From Lachnospiraceae bacterium (GTDB lineage Bacteria; Bacillota; Clostridia; Lachnospirales; Lachnospiraceae), in NCBI GenBank assembly GCA_024689465.1, contig JAILDL010000111.1:1-54137 (forward strand): 54,137 nucleotides of DNA, given 5' to 3'. Shown one piece after another: positions 17,740 to 25,628 of the stretch. The position numbers and the translations under genes are program-made. The notes beneath the pieces are model-generated. The model made no database searches, had not been told where the DNA came from, and worked only from the letters and a program-made list of their open reading frames with translations. How positions within the stretch are numbered: the first letter of the stretch is position 1; every line of letters starts with the position of its first letter.

Positions 17740-19503
17740 ATGAGCAGTAAAGGAACGATCAAAAAAGTTGCCGGACCGCTGGTAGTCGCTGAAGGCATGC
17801 GTGATGCCAACATGTTTGACGTGGTGCGTGTTAGTGACAGGCGACTGATCGGTGAGATCATCGAGATCCACGGCGATCAGGCTTCTATTCAGGTTTACGA
17901 AGAGACAGCGGGTCTTGCACCCGGAGCACCGGTTGAATCCACCGGCGCACCTATGAGTGTTGAATTAGGACCCGGCTTAATCGGTAGTATCTATGATGGT
18001 ATCCAGAGACCTCTGGATGACATCATGCAGGTAACAAACAGCAATCTTCTGCAGAGAGGTGTAGAAGTTCCTTCCCTGAAGAGAGATAAGATCTGGCACT
18101 TCGTGCCGGACAAGAAGGTGGGCGATGCAGTAGTAGGCGGCGATATCGTCGGCCACGTACAGGAGACCCACATTGTGGAACAGAAGATCATGGTTCCTCC
18201 CGAAGTAAAGGGAACCATTAAGTCCATTAACGAGGGCGACTACCATGTAGATGATGTAGTGGTAGTGCTGACAAAGGAAGACGGCAGCGAGTATGAGATG
18301 ACCCTGATGCAGAAGTGGCCCGTACGTAGAGGTCGCCCGTACAAGCAGAAGCAGTCTCCTGATAAGCCCCTTGTAACCGGGCAGCGTATCATCGATACCA
18401 TGTTCCCCATCGCCAAAGGTGGTGTGGCAGCTGTTCCCGGACCCTTCGGTTCCGGTAAGACCGTTGTACAGCATCAGCTGGCAAAATGGGCAGAAGCCGA
18501 CATCGTGGTTTACATCGGTTGAGGCGAGCGTGGAAATGAGATGACCGACGTTTTAAACGAGTTCCCGGAATTAAAGGATCCCAAGTCCGGCTATTCTCTG
18601 ATGGAACGTACCGTTCTGATCGCCAATACCTCCGATATGCCCGTTGCGGCTCGTGAGGCTTCCATTTATACCGGTATCACCATTGCGGAGTACTTCCGTG
18701 ATATGGGTTATTCCGTAGCATTGATGGCAGATTCCACATCCCGTTGGGCAGAGGCTCTTCGAGAGATGTCCGGGCGTCTGGAGGAAATGCCCGGTGAGGA
18801 AGGTTACCCTGCATACTTAGGATCCCGTCTGGCACAGTTCTACGAAAGAGCCGGCCGTGTCCTGACCCTGGGAAGCGACGAGCGGGAAGGTGCTCTTTCC
18901 GTAGTCGGAGCCGTATCTCCTGCAGGTGGTGATATTTCCGAGCCTGTTACCCAGGCAACCCTGCGTATCGTAAAGGTATTCTGGAGTCTGGATGCGTCTC
19001 TTGCCTATAAGAGACACTTCCCCGCCATCAACTGGTTAAACTCCTATTCCCTGTATCTGGATTCGCTGGGCAAGTGGTTTGATGATGCAAGCGGCGGCGA
19101 CTGGATGAAGCTCAGAGGCCGTATGATGCTTCTGTTACAGGATGAATCCGAATTAAACGAAATGGTACAGTTAGTCGGTATGGATGCCCTGTCTGCACCG
19201 GATCGTCTGAAGATGGAAGTTGCCAGATCCATCCGTGAGGACTACTTACAGCAGAACGCCTTCATGGATGAAGATACCTACACTCCGCTGGAGAAGCAGT
19301 ATCAGATCATGCAGCTGATCCTGGATTACTACGATGTGTGCACCAAGGCCCTGGAAAAGGGAACACCCATCGAGAAGCTGGTAGATCTGCCGGTTCGTGA
19401 AGCCATCGGACGTTTCAAATACACGCCCAATGAGAACGTGAAGACAGAGTACAAGAAGATCTTCGACGAGCTGCTGGCTCAGGTCGATGCAGCTGCAAAC
19501 TAA
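17740..19503 (+). CDS. ntpA: V/A-type ATPase catalytic subunit A, interrupted by in-frame TGA at codon 261
   Basis: The 588-codon frame (587 residues if read through; Enterococcus NtpA is about 593) is open from ATG 17740 to TAA 19503 except for TGA at 18520-18522. The bulge domain, the Walker A GPFGSGKT (codons 234-241) and everything downstream ([35 protein letters not shown]) are intact. The TGA stands where relatives have Cys in VYVGCGERGNEM, so Cys-to-opal by a single base. Conventional translation gives a 260-residue fragment ending just after the P-loop, and a 320-residue C-terminal piece from ATG 18541 with only a poor ribosome binding site. A dead subunit A would inactivate the whole complex, yet the other eight genes look fully maintained. 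Recoding (selenocysteine or Cys insertion), nonsense mutation and sequence error are the options. Confidence 0.9.
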
Positions 19504-19514
19504 GGAGGACCAAG

Positions 19515-20888
19515 ATGGCAAAGGAATACAGAACAATACAGGAAGTCGCCGGTCCTCTGATGTTGGTACGCGGCGTAGAGAATGTAGCCTATGATGAATT
19601 AGGTGAGATCGAACTTGGTAACGGCGAGAAGCGTCGTTGCAAGGTTCTGGAAATTGATGGCCAGGATGCACTGGTACAGCTCTTCGAGAGCTCGACCGGT
19701 ATCAACCTGGAGGATTCCAAGGTTCGTTTCCTGGGAAGAGGAACCGAGCTGGGTGTTTCCGAAGATATGTTATCCCGTGTCTTCGACGGTATGGGACGTC
19801 CCATTGACGGCGGTCCCGAGATCCTGCCGGAGGAGAGAAGAGATATCAACGGTATGGCAATGAACCCTGCAGCCAGAAACTATCCGCAGGAGTTTATCCA
19901 GACCGGTGTTTCCGCGATCGACGGATTGAATACCCTGGTAAGAGGACAGAAGCTGCCGATCTTCTCCGCTTCCGGTCTTCCCCATGCACAGCTGGCTGCA
20001 CAGATCGCACGTCAGGCAAAGGTAGTAGGAACCAGCGAGCCCTTCGCAGTTGTATTTGCTGCCATGGGTATTACCTTCGAGGAATCCAATTACTTTATTG
20101 AAAGCTTTAAGGAAACCGGTGCGATCGATCGTGCGGTTCTGTTCATCAACCTGGCAAACGACCCGGCTGTTGAGCGTATCGCAACCCCTCGTATGGCCCT
20201 GACCGCCGCAGAGTATCTGGCATTCGAAAAGAACATGCACGTTCTGGTCATCCTGACGGATATCACCAATTATGCAGATGCCCTTCGTGAGATCTCCGCT
20301 GCACGTAAAGAGGTTCCCGGACGTAGAGGTTACCCCGGTTACATGTACACCGACCTGGCTTCTCTGTATGAACGCGCAGGCCGTCAGAAGGGCAAGGACG
20401 GATCCATTACCATGATCCCCATCCTGTCCATGCCGGAAGATGACAAGACCCATCCCATCCCCGACCTGACAGGATACATCACCGAAGGTCAGATCATCTT
20501 AAGCCGTGAGCTGTACCGTAAGGGAATCGAGCCTCCCATCGATGTACTGCCTTCCCTGTCCCGTTTGAAGGATAAGGGTATCGGTGAAGGAAAGACCCGT
20601 GCCGATCATGCCAATACCATGAACCAGCTGTTCGCAGCTTACTCCCGTGGTAAGGATGCCAAGGAATTGATGGTCATCTTAGGTGAAGCGGCTCTGACCG
20701 ATATTGATAAGCTGTATGCGAAGTTTGCCGATGCCTTTGAGCAGGAATACGTTTCCCAGGGCTATCGTACAAACCGCAGCATCGAAGAAACTCTGAACCT
20801 TGGCTGGAAGCTTCTGCGCATTCTGCCCAGAACCGAGCTTAAGCGTATCAGAGAAGAGTATCTGGATAAATACTACGATCAGAAGTAA
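19515..20888 (+). CDS. ntpB: V/A-type ATPase subunit B
   Basis: The 457-residue non-catalytic nucleotide-binding-fold subunit that alternates with A in the head. The canonical P-loop is absent, replaced by [19 protein letters not shown] as usual for B. Other family blocks are [20 protein letters not shown] and [23 protein letters not shown] precedes the ATG, 11 bases after the ntpA stop. It is intact with no internal stops, in contrast to ntpA. Confidence 0.96.
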   Translation: MAKEYRTIQEVAGPLMLVRGVENVAYDELGEIELGNGEKRRCKVLEIDGQDALVQLFESSTGINLEDSKVRFLGRGTELGVSEDMLSRVFDGMGRPIDGGPEILPEERRDINGMAMNPAARNYPQEFIQTGVSAIDGLNTLVRGQKLPIFSASGLPHAQLAAQIARQAKVVGTSEPFAVVFAAMGITFEESNYFIESFKETGAIDRAVLFINLANDPAVERIATPRMALTAAEYLAFEKNMHVLVILTDITNYADALREISAARKEVPGRRGYPGYMYTDLASLYERAGRQKGKDGSITMIPILSMPEDDKTHPIPDLTGYITEGQIILSRELYRKGIEPPIDVLPSLSRLKDKGIGEGKTRADHANTMNQLFAAYSRGKDAKELMVILGEAALTDIDKLYAKFADAFEQEYVSQGYRTNRSIEETLNLGWKLLRILPRTELKRIREEYLDKYYDQK

Positions 20889-20905
20889 GGGAAGGAAGTG
20901 CGAAC

Positions 20906-21595
20906 GTGGCAGCGACAAATGTGAACCCTACCCGTATGGAGCTGACAAAGCTGAAGCGCAAGCTGGTGACCGCCAGACGTGGCCACAAGCTCTTAAAGGA
21001 TAAGCGCGATGAGCTGATGCGTCAGTTCCTGGAGATGGTAAGAGAAAATAAGGCTCTGCGTGAAAAAGTAGAAGCCGGTATTGGGTCTGCTAACAGGAAT
21101 TTCGCCCTTGCACGGTCGTTGATGTCGGATGAAGCAGTTCGTGTGGCATTTATGGCACCCAAGCAGAAGGTTTCCCTGGAAGTGGATACAAAGAATATCA
21201 TGAGTGTGGATGTTCCCCTGTACTCCTTCCAGACCAGGACCAATGACAGCAATGATATCTACTCCTATGGTTTTGCCTTTACCTCTGCGGACCTGGATGA
21301 TGCTGTAAAAGAGCTGTCCGATATTCTTCCGGACATGCTGAAGCTGGCGGAAACAGAAAAATCCTGCCAGTTGCTTGCGGCCGAGATCGAAAAGACCAGA
21401 CGCCGTGTAAACGCGCTGGAACATGTAATGATCCCCAATATGGAGGAGAGCATCAAGTTCATTACCATGAAGCTGGACGAGAACGAGCGTAGTTCCCAGT
21501 CCCGTCTGATGAAGGTAAAGGACATGATGCTGGAGGAAGCTCATCATTACACGGAGAAAGCAGCCAATACACCAGTAGTAACAGAAGAAGTATAA
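20906..21595 (+). CDS. ntpD: V/A-type ATPase subunit D
   Basis: The 229-residue central-shaft subunit. The N-terminal helix NPTRMELTKLKRKLVTARRG and KLLKDKRDELMRQF are the classic D-subunit signature, and a C-terminal helix (about 150-210) with ETEKSCQLLAAEIEKTRRRV and NALEHVMIPNMEESIKF completes the antiparallel coiled coil. A GTG start at 20906 follows GGGAAGGAAG. It is the last gene of the operon, followed by a terminator. Confidence 0.93.
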   Translation: MAATNVNPTRMELTKLKRKLVTARRGHKLLKDKRDELMRQFLEMVRENKALREKVEAGIGSANRNFALARSLMSDEAVRVAFMAPKQKVSLEVDTKNIMSVDVPLYSFQTRTNDSNDIYSYGFAFTSADLDDAVKELSDILPDMLKLAETEKSCQLLAAEIEKTRRRVNALEHVMIPNMEESIKFITMKLDENERSSQSRLMKVKDMMLEEAHHYTEKAANTPVVTEEV

Positions 21596-21618
21596 ATCCT
21601 TTTGCAAGAAGGATACAA

Positions 21619-21658
21619 AGCACCTGCCTGCCGGCTTGTCCGGTATGGCAGGTGTTTG
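21619..21658 (+). terminator. Terminator of the V-ATPase operon
   Basis: CACCTGCC (21621-21628) pairs with GGCAGGTG (21647-21654), with an inner CCGG/CCGG helix. The T tract is short (GTTTG), so termination may be incomplete. Confidence 0.7.
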
Positions 21659-21684
21659 CGTACAGGGGGTAAATACGCTATACT
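21656..21684 (+). promoter_or_regulatory. Promoter of the 848-residue protein gene
   Basis: TTGCGT (21656-21661), 17-base spacer, TATACT (21679-21684). It starts within the 3' end of the terminator and leaves a ~30-base leader. Confidence 0.6.
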
Positions 21685-21721
21685 TGGGGAGACACAAATG
21701 CTGTGTTTTTGAGAGGTTTTC

Positions 21722-24268
21722 ATGAAGAAACGAACGATCTTCAAGATCATAGGATTTATAATCGCATTTCTCATCACCCTGCTGGTGCTGGAAAATCTTA
21801 TGAATATGGGATCTGCAGATATGACCGGAGAGATGGCGCCTGCCTCCCTCCCCACGGCCTTTATAGTGGTAGGTGGCAACGAAGTCAACATGATGCATGG
21901 TTACACTACGGAGATGGATCCTTCTTCCATGCATGAAGCCATTACCCCCATTCCCTTAAGCAGAGCGGTGGAGATCACCATTCACCTCTACCAGGTATCC
22001 CTGCGCTCTCTTTCCTTTGAAGTACGCTCCTCCGACGGAGAGCGTCTGGTGGAAAGTACGGAGATTACCGACTACAGCACAAAGGATGGGGTGATCCATG
22101 CCAATCTGGTGTTAAAGGACCTCATCGAAGCGGGAAAGGAATACAATCTGATCCTGCTGCTGAAGGACAGTAACGGCAACAATGCACGTTACTATGCCCG
22201 CATCATCGAGACGGAGGATGTGCACGTAGAGGAGAAGCTTTCCTACGTGCTGTCGTTCCATGACAAGCTTTTCAGCAAAGCCCAGGCCATGGACCTGGTG
22301 ACCTATTTAGAGTCCAATTCCAGCGGGGACAATTCCACCTATGCCCATGTAAACATTCACAGCAGCTTCGACCAGGTGACCTACGGGGATCTGAATGCAG
22401 TGCAGTACGGGGAAACCAATGCCTACATTACGGAGATCCATCCCCAGACCGCCAATATCCGCCTGGAATACCAGGTGCTCATCGGAACCGGAACGAATCG
22501 GAAGACCTGTCATGGGACAGAGCTATATCGTGTGCGCTATACGTCGGAACGGATGTATCTGCTCAGCTATGACCGGTATATGACCCAGGATTACGATGAG
22601 AAGGATACCAGTCTTTATACCAAAAACAAGATCTCCCTGGGCATCAACCTGCCGGAGAATGTAGAGATCCGGGAGTGTGACGGAGGCAGTGTCTTTGCCT
22701 TTACCATCGGCAATCGGCTGTTTTGCTATGACATTGCGGCCCGTAAGCTTTCCCTTCTCTTTTCCTTTTATGATGAAGAAAACAATGATGCCAGAACCCG
22801 TTACAGCATGCACCGGATCAAGATCCTGGATGTGGATGAAACCGGAAACGTGGCCTTTATGGTCTACGGTTATATGAACCGCGGCCTCAACGAAGGAAAG
22901 GTGGGCATCCAGGTCAGCTATTTTGACAGCCAGCTAAATACCATTGAGGAATTGACCTTTATCCCCTATAAGAAATCCGCCAACATGCTCCTGTCCTATA
23001 TAGAGCAGGAAGCGTACTTAAGCGGTGAGGGGCTTTTATATCTGAATCTGGACCACACACTGTATGAAGTAGATCTGGCCCAGCATACGTCCCGCATGAT
23101 CGTATCTTCCCTTCGGGAAAATCAGTACTACGTATCCCAGTCCCAGAAGATGTTTGTCTGGGAGGAAAAGGGAGAAGGAGATCTTTACGGCGCCACAAAG
23201 CTGCAGCAGATGGATCTCTCTGACGGCAAGATCACGACCATCACGGCGCAGGAAGGCACGGAGCTGAAGGCCCTGGGCTTTATGGGGGAAGACCTGATCT
23301 ACGGCATCGCAGCCAAAGAGGATATCGAGAACGAGATCTCCTCGGTGCTGTTTCCCATGTCCCAGCTGATCATTGCCGATGAAGACGGAAATGTGTTAAA
23401 GAAATACAGCCAGGAAGGCTATTATGTAACCGGTTGTGAATTCGTGGATAATCAGATCAACCTGACCAGAGTGACCAGGACGGAAGACGGAACCTATCAG
23501 CCGGCGACCGGTGACCAGATCGTCAACAACGAAACGGCTGTTTCTGCCCGGAATGTGACGGAAACCGCCGTTACAGAAAGCTATGAGACCATTGTGCAGA
23601 TCTCTGCCAAAAGCGAACTGGAAACAGAAGGCTTAAGCTTCCCCAATCCGCCCCAGGTTCTGTTTGAAGGGGGAAGAGACCTGCAGCTTAAAGGAAGCGG
23701 GAACGAGATCCCCACCTATTATGTGTACGAATATGGCGATATTACGGGAATCTATAATGATCCGGCTTCCGCGCTGACCCATGCCTACGATGCAGCAGCC
23801 ATTGTTTACAACAATCTGGGGAACATCGTATGGTACAAGGGAAACCGGGTGGCCAGAAATCAGATCATGGCCATTACGGGAAATCAGGAAACGGAGAATT
23901 CCGGAACCCTGGCGACCTGCCTGGATACCATGCTGGAATTTGCAGGAAGATCCCGAAATACCCAGCTCCTTTTGGATCGTGGCCTGCAGGCGGAGCAGAT
24001 CCTTCAGGACAATCTGCAGGAAGCGCAGATCCTCAATCTCACCGGAGTACCTATGGATGCCATCCTTTATTACACAAACAAAGACATCCCGGTGCTTGGA
24101 GTGGCGGCTGAGGGCCAGGAATATCTGATCATTGGTTTCAATGATCTCAATATCGTGGTGATGGATCCCAAGCGTGGGGATGTCTATAAGATCGGTATGA
24201 ATGATGCAACGGAACTCTTTGAAAAAGGCGGAAATGCCTTTATCACTTATCTTCCGGCTGAAGACTGA
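21722..24268 (+). CDS. Large membrane-anchored protein of unknown function
   Basis: Encodes 848 residues. One N-terminal membrane helix (about 6-26) is followed by an extracytoplasmic region. I do not recognise the first ~640 residues, which are rich in beta strands with repeated Tyr/Asp and read like a beta-sandwich followed by a propeller-like sensor (for example SLLFSFYDEENNDARTRYSM). The C-terminal ~170 residues (from about 675) recall papain-like C39 domains: a Cys in TLATCLDTMLEF, the YLIIGFNDLNIVVMDPKRG block and a Gly-rich end. The His expected before the YLIIGF strand is missing, so it may be an inactive relative. It has its own promoter, and its 3' end overlaps the convergent queT gene by 26 bases. 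Confidence 0.7.
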   Translation: MKKRTIFKIIGFIIAFLITLLVLENLMNMGSADMTGEMAPASLPTAFIVVGGNEVNMMHGYTTEMDPSSMHEAITPIPLSRAVEITIHLYQVSLRSLSFEVRSSDGERLVESTEITDYSTKDGVIHANLVLKDLIEAGKEYNLILLLKDSNGNNARYYARIIETEDVHVEEKLSYVLSFHDKLFSKAQAMDLVTYLESNSSGDNSTYAHVNIHSSFDQVTYGDLNAVQYGETNAYITEIHPQTANIRLEYQVLIGTGTNRKTCHGTELYRVRYTSERMYLLSYDRYMTQDYDEKDTSLYTKNKISLGINLPENVEIRECDGGSVFAFTIGNRLFCYDIAARKLSLLFSFYDEENNDARTRYSMHRIKILDVDETGNVAFMVYGYMNRGLNEGKVGIQVSYFDSQLNTIEELTFIPYKKSANMLLSYIEQEAYLSGEGLLYLNLDHTLYEVDLAQHTSRMIVSSLRENQYYVSQSQKMFVWEEKGEGDLYGATKLQQMDLSDGKITTITAQEGTELKALGFMGEDLIYGIAAKEDIENEISSVLFPMSQLIIADEDGNVLKKYSQEGYYVTGCEFVDNQINLTRVTRTEDGTYQPATGDQIVNNETAVSARNVTETAVTESYETIVQISAKSELETEGLSFPNPPQVLFEGGRDLQLKGSGNEIPTYYVYEYGDITGIYNDPASALTHAYDAAAIVYNNLGNIVWYKGNRVARNQIMAITGNQETENSGTLATCLDTMLEFAGRSRNTQLLLDRGLQAEQILQDNLQEAQILNLTGVPMDAILYYTNKDIPVLGVAAEGQEYLIIGFNDLNIVVMDPKRGDVYKIGMNDATELFEKGGNAFITYLPAED

Positions 24269-24752
24269 ACAGGGATACTGCGTGAGGCTTTAAGGCCATA
24301 TACAGGATCATACCCAGGATGCCGCAGGAGATCACTTCTCCGATGCCCACGGTCAGCATAAAGTAGGGCATGATTCCTTTCAGCTGGTATACGTAACGAA
24401 GGACGGGAGGAACAACGATCACATTGGCAAGAATGGGAGGCAGGGTAGCAACCCAGGTGGGAAGCTTGCTCTTTCCCAGGAAGTAGGTACCGATGGCACC
24501 GATCAGGGTGGCAAGGGAACCGAAGATCACATCCAGTGGCATACAGCCGGTCAGGATGTTACTTACGAGACAGCCGATAAACAACCCGGGGATGGCCGCG
24601 GGGGTAAATACCGGCAGAATGGTCATTGCTTCCGAGAAACGCACCTGGATGGCATAATTGGCTAATCCCAGGGCGTTGGCAAGCAACGTAAGAACCACGT
24701 ACAATGCTGCGATCATGGCAGCGTGTACCAGGAACAGTGTGTTTTTCTTCAT
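24243..24752 (-). CDS. queT: QueT family transporter, preQ1 ECF substrate component
   Basis: A 169-residue membrane protein with about five to six helices. Blocks such as ANYAIQVRFSEAMTILPVF, PGLFIGCLVSNILTG and LDVIFGSLATLIGA are characteristic of QueT, the S component that, with the shared ECF module, imports queuosine precursors. A preQ1-I-like riboswitch sits directly upstream and would sequester its ribosome binding site, agreeing with this substrate. Its 3' end overlaps the preceding convergent gene by 26 bases. Confidence 0.9.
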   Translation of the reverse strand: MKKNTLFLVHAAMIAALYVVLTLLANALGLANYAIQVRFSEAMTILPVFTPAAIPGLFIGCLVSNILTGCMPLDVIFGSLATLIGAIGTYFLGKSKLPTWVATLPPILANVIVVPPVLRYVYQLKGIMPYFMLTVGIGEVISCGILGMILYMALKPHAVSLFSLQPEDK

Positions 24753-24761
24753 CTGTAATTC

Positions 24762-24804
24762 TCCTTTAGTTTTGTTTTACGTCAGGAAGGTCTCGAACTG
24801 ACGT
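24762..24804 (-). promoter_or_regulatory. preQ1-I-like riboswitch in the queT leader
   Basis: On the minus strand ACGUCAG and CUGACGU make a 7-bp stem around the 12-base loop UUCGAGACCUUC, followed by the A-rich tail AAAACAAAACUAAAGGAG. The same stem, 12-base loop and A-rich tail ending in a CUAAGG-type sequence define preQ1-I aptamers. The tail contains the Shine-Dalgarno of queT, so ligand binding should block translation. Loop CCUU can pair with AAGG to close the H-type pseudoknot. Confidence 0.7.
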
Positions 24805-24822
24805 GTATCTCAGCCGACGGCT

Positions 24823-24851
24823 ATCATAGCATGGTTCCGGATAAAAAGCAA
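24823..24851 (-). promoter_or_regulatory. Promoter of queT
   Basis: Minus strand TTGCTT (24846-24851), 17-base spacer, TATGAT (24823-24828), placed so the riboswitch lies at the 5' end of the transcript. Confidence 0.65.
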
Positions 24852-24932
24852 ATCAGACATATAGGACAAAAGGTGTTGAAATTTCATTGATTGTTTCTCA
24901 TTGGATTTTATAGGGTGCAATGGAAAGCATCT

Positions 24933-25460
24933 CTAATGGTAAATTGACAACATGATTTGTCCTTTTTCAAGAGTGAGAGGAACATCGATAAGCCTCTGAT
25001 TGGAGGATCCCCGGAAATTCAGGGTGATATCCTTCTTATCCAGCATAAATTCTCCGTCTACCAGGACTTCCGTGAGGGATAAGATGGGCAGAGTATCCTC
25101 GCTGTGGCAGCGCTTGTTGTTTTCATCCATCAGCTCCTCCCAGGTATACCCGGAATAGATCCAGATGGTGGCCCTGGGCACTTCCGCATGCAGGCGCTCT
25201 AAGAAAGGCCGGAGCACGGCCTGATTGGAGACTTCCATGGGCTCTCCTCCAAGAACGGTGAGGCCTTTGATATAGGCAGGCTTTACCGAGCGGATGATGG
25301 CATCCTCCACTTCTTTGGTAAAGGGCTCGCCGTAGTTAAAATCCCAGGTCATTTCGTTAAAGCAGCCTTTGCAATGGTGAGTACAGCCGCTGACAAACAA
25401 AGCGGTACGGCATCCGATGCCGTTGGCGATATCTGCTTCTAAGATTCTTCCGTAGTTCAT
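24933..25460 (-). CDS. nrdG: Anaerobic ribonucleotide reductase activating protein
   Basis: A 175-residue radical-SAM enzyme that installs the glycyl radical on NrdD. The cluster motif C-THH-C-KG-C (CX3CX2C) lies near residues 26-33, and GLTVLGGEPM is the SAM-binding GGE block. It lies downstream of nrdD in the same direction with 150 bases between, which hold a hairpin and a possible microORF. The ribosome binding site (AGTGAG) is weak. Confidence 0.94.
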   Translation of the reverse strand: MNYGRILEADIANGIGCRTALFVSGCTHHCKGCFNEMTWDFNYGEPFTKEVEDAIIRSVKPAYIKGLTVLGGEPMEVSNQAVLRPFLERLHAEVPRATIWIYSGYTWEELMDENNKRCHSEDTLPILSLTEVLVDGEFMLDKKDITLNFRGSSNQRLIDVPLTLEKGQIMLSIYH

Positions 25461-25498
25461 GGTTTATTCTCACTTCAATCTGATATCTTTTGAAACAA

Positions 25499-25524
25499 CA
25501 AGGCCGGAAAAGCTTCCGACCTTG
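25499..25524 (-). terminator. Hairpin between nrdD and nrdG
   Basis: Minus strand CAAGGTCGGAA and TTCCGGCCTTG form an 11-bp stem (one G-T) with a GCTT loop, then TTGTTTC. It could be an attenuating terminator lowering nrdG expression relative to nrdD, or an RNA-stability element. Confidence 0.55.
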
Positions 25525-25553
25525 CATTGATTTTATGTATTTTTTTAGAAAAA

Positions 25554-25628
25554 CTATAATTCCAGTTCTCTTTTATACTTTTCTATAAAATCTTCCGGGG
25601 ACTCTGCGGTATTAACAATCGCAACCAA
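25554..25628 (-). CDS. Possible 24-residue microORF overlapping the nrdD 3' end
   Basis: From a TTG at 25628, in another frame from the end of nrdD, the sequence reads MVAIVNTAESPEDFIEKYKR plus four more residues, ending TAG at 25554. The amphipathic ESPEDFIEKYK helix looks protein-like, but there is no clear ribosome binding site and the start is uncertain. Confidence 0.25.
   Translation of the reverse strand: MVAIVNTAESPEDFIEKYKRELEL

Noticed and set aside
18523..18560. Hairpin after the ntpA TGA as a bacterial SECIS element
   Set aside because: The best fold (AGCGU GG / CC g ACGUU) has a bulge, an 11-base loop beginning AAA and too short a distance from TGA; bacterial SECIS loops usually start with G at 16-37 bases. 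Kept only as a weak possibility.
17740..19503. ntpA as two separate functional genes (260 and 320 residues)
   Set aside because: The break falls between the P-loop and the rest of the nucleotide-binding domain, and ATG 18541 lacks a good ribosome binding site, so independent folding and translation are implausible.
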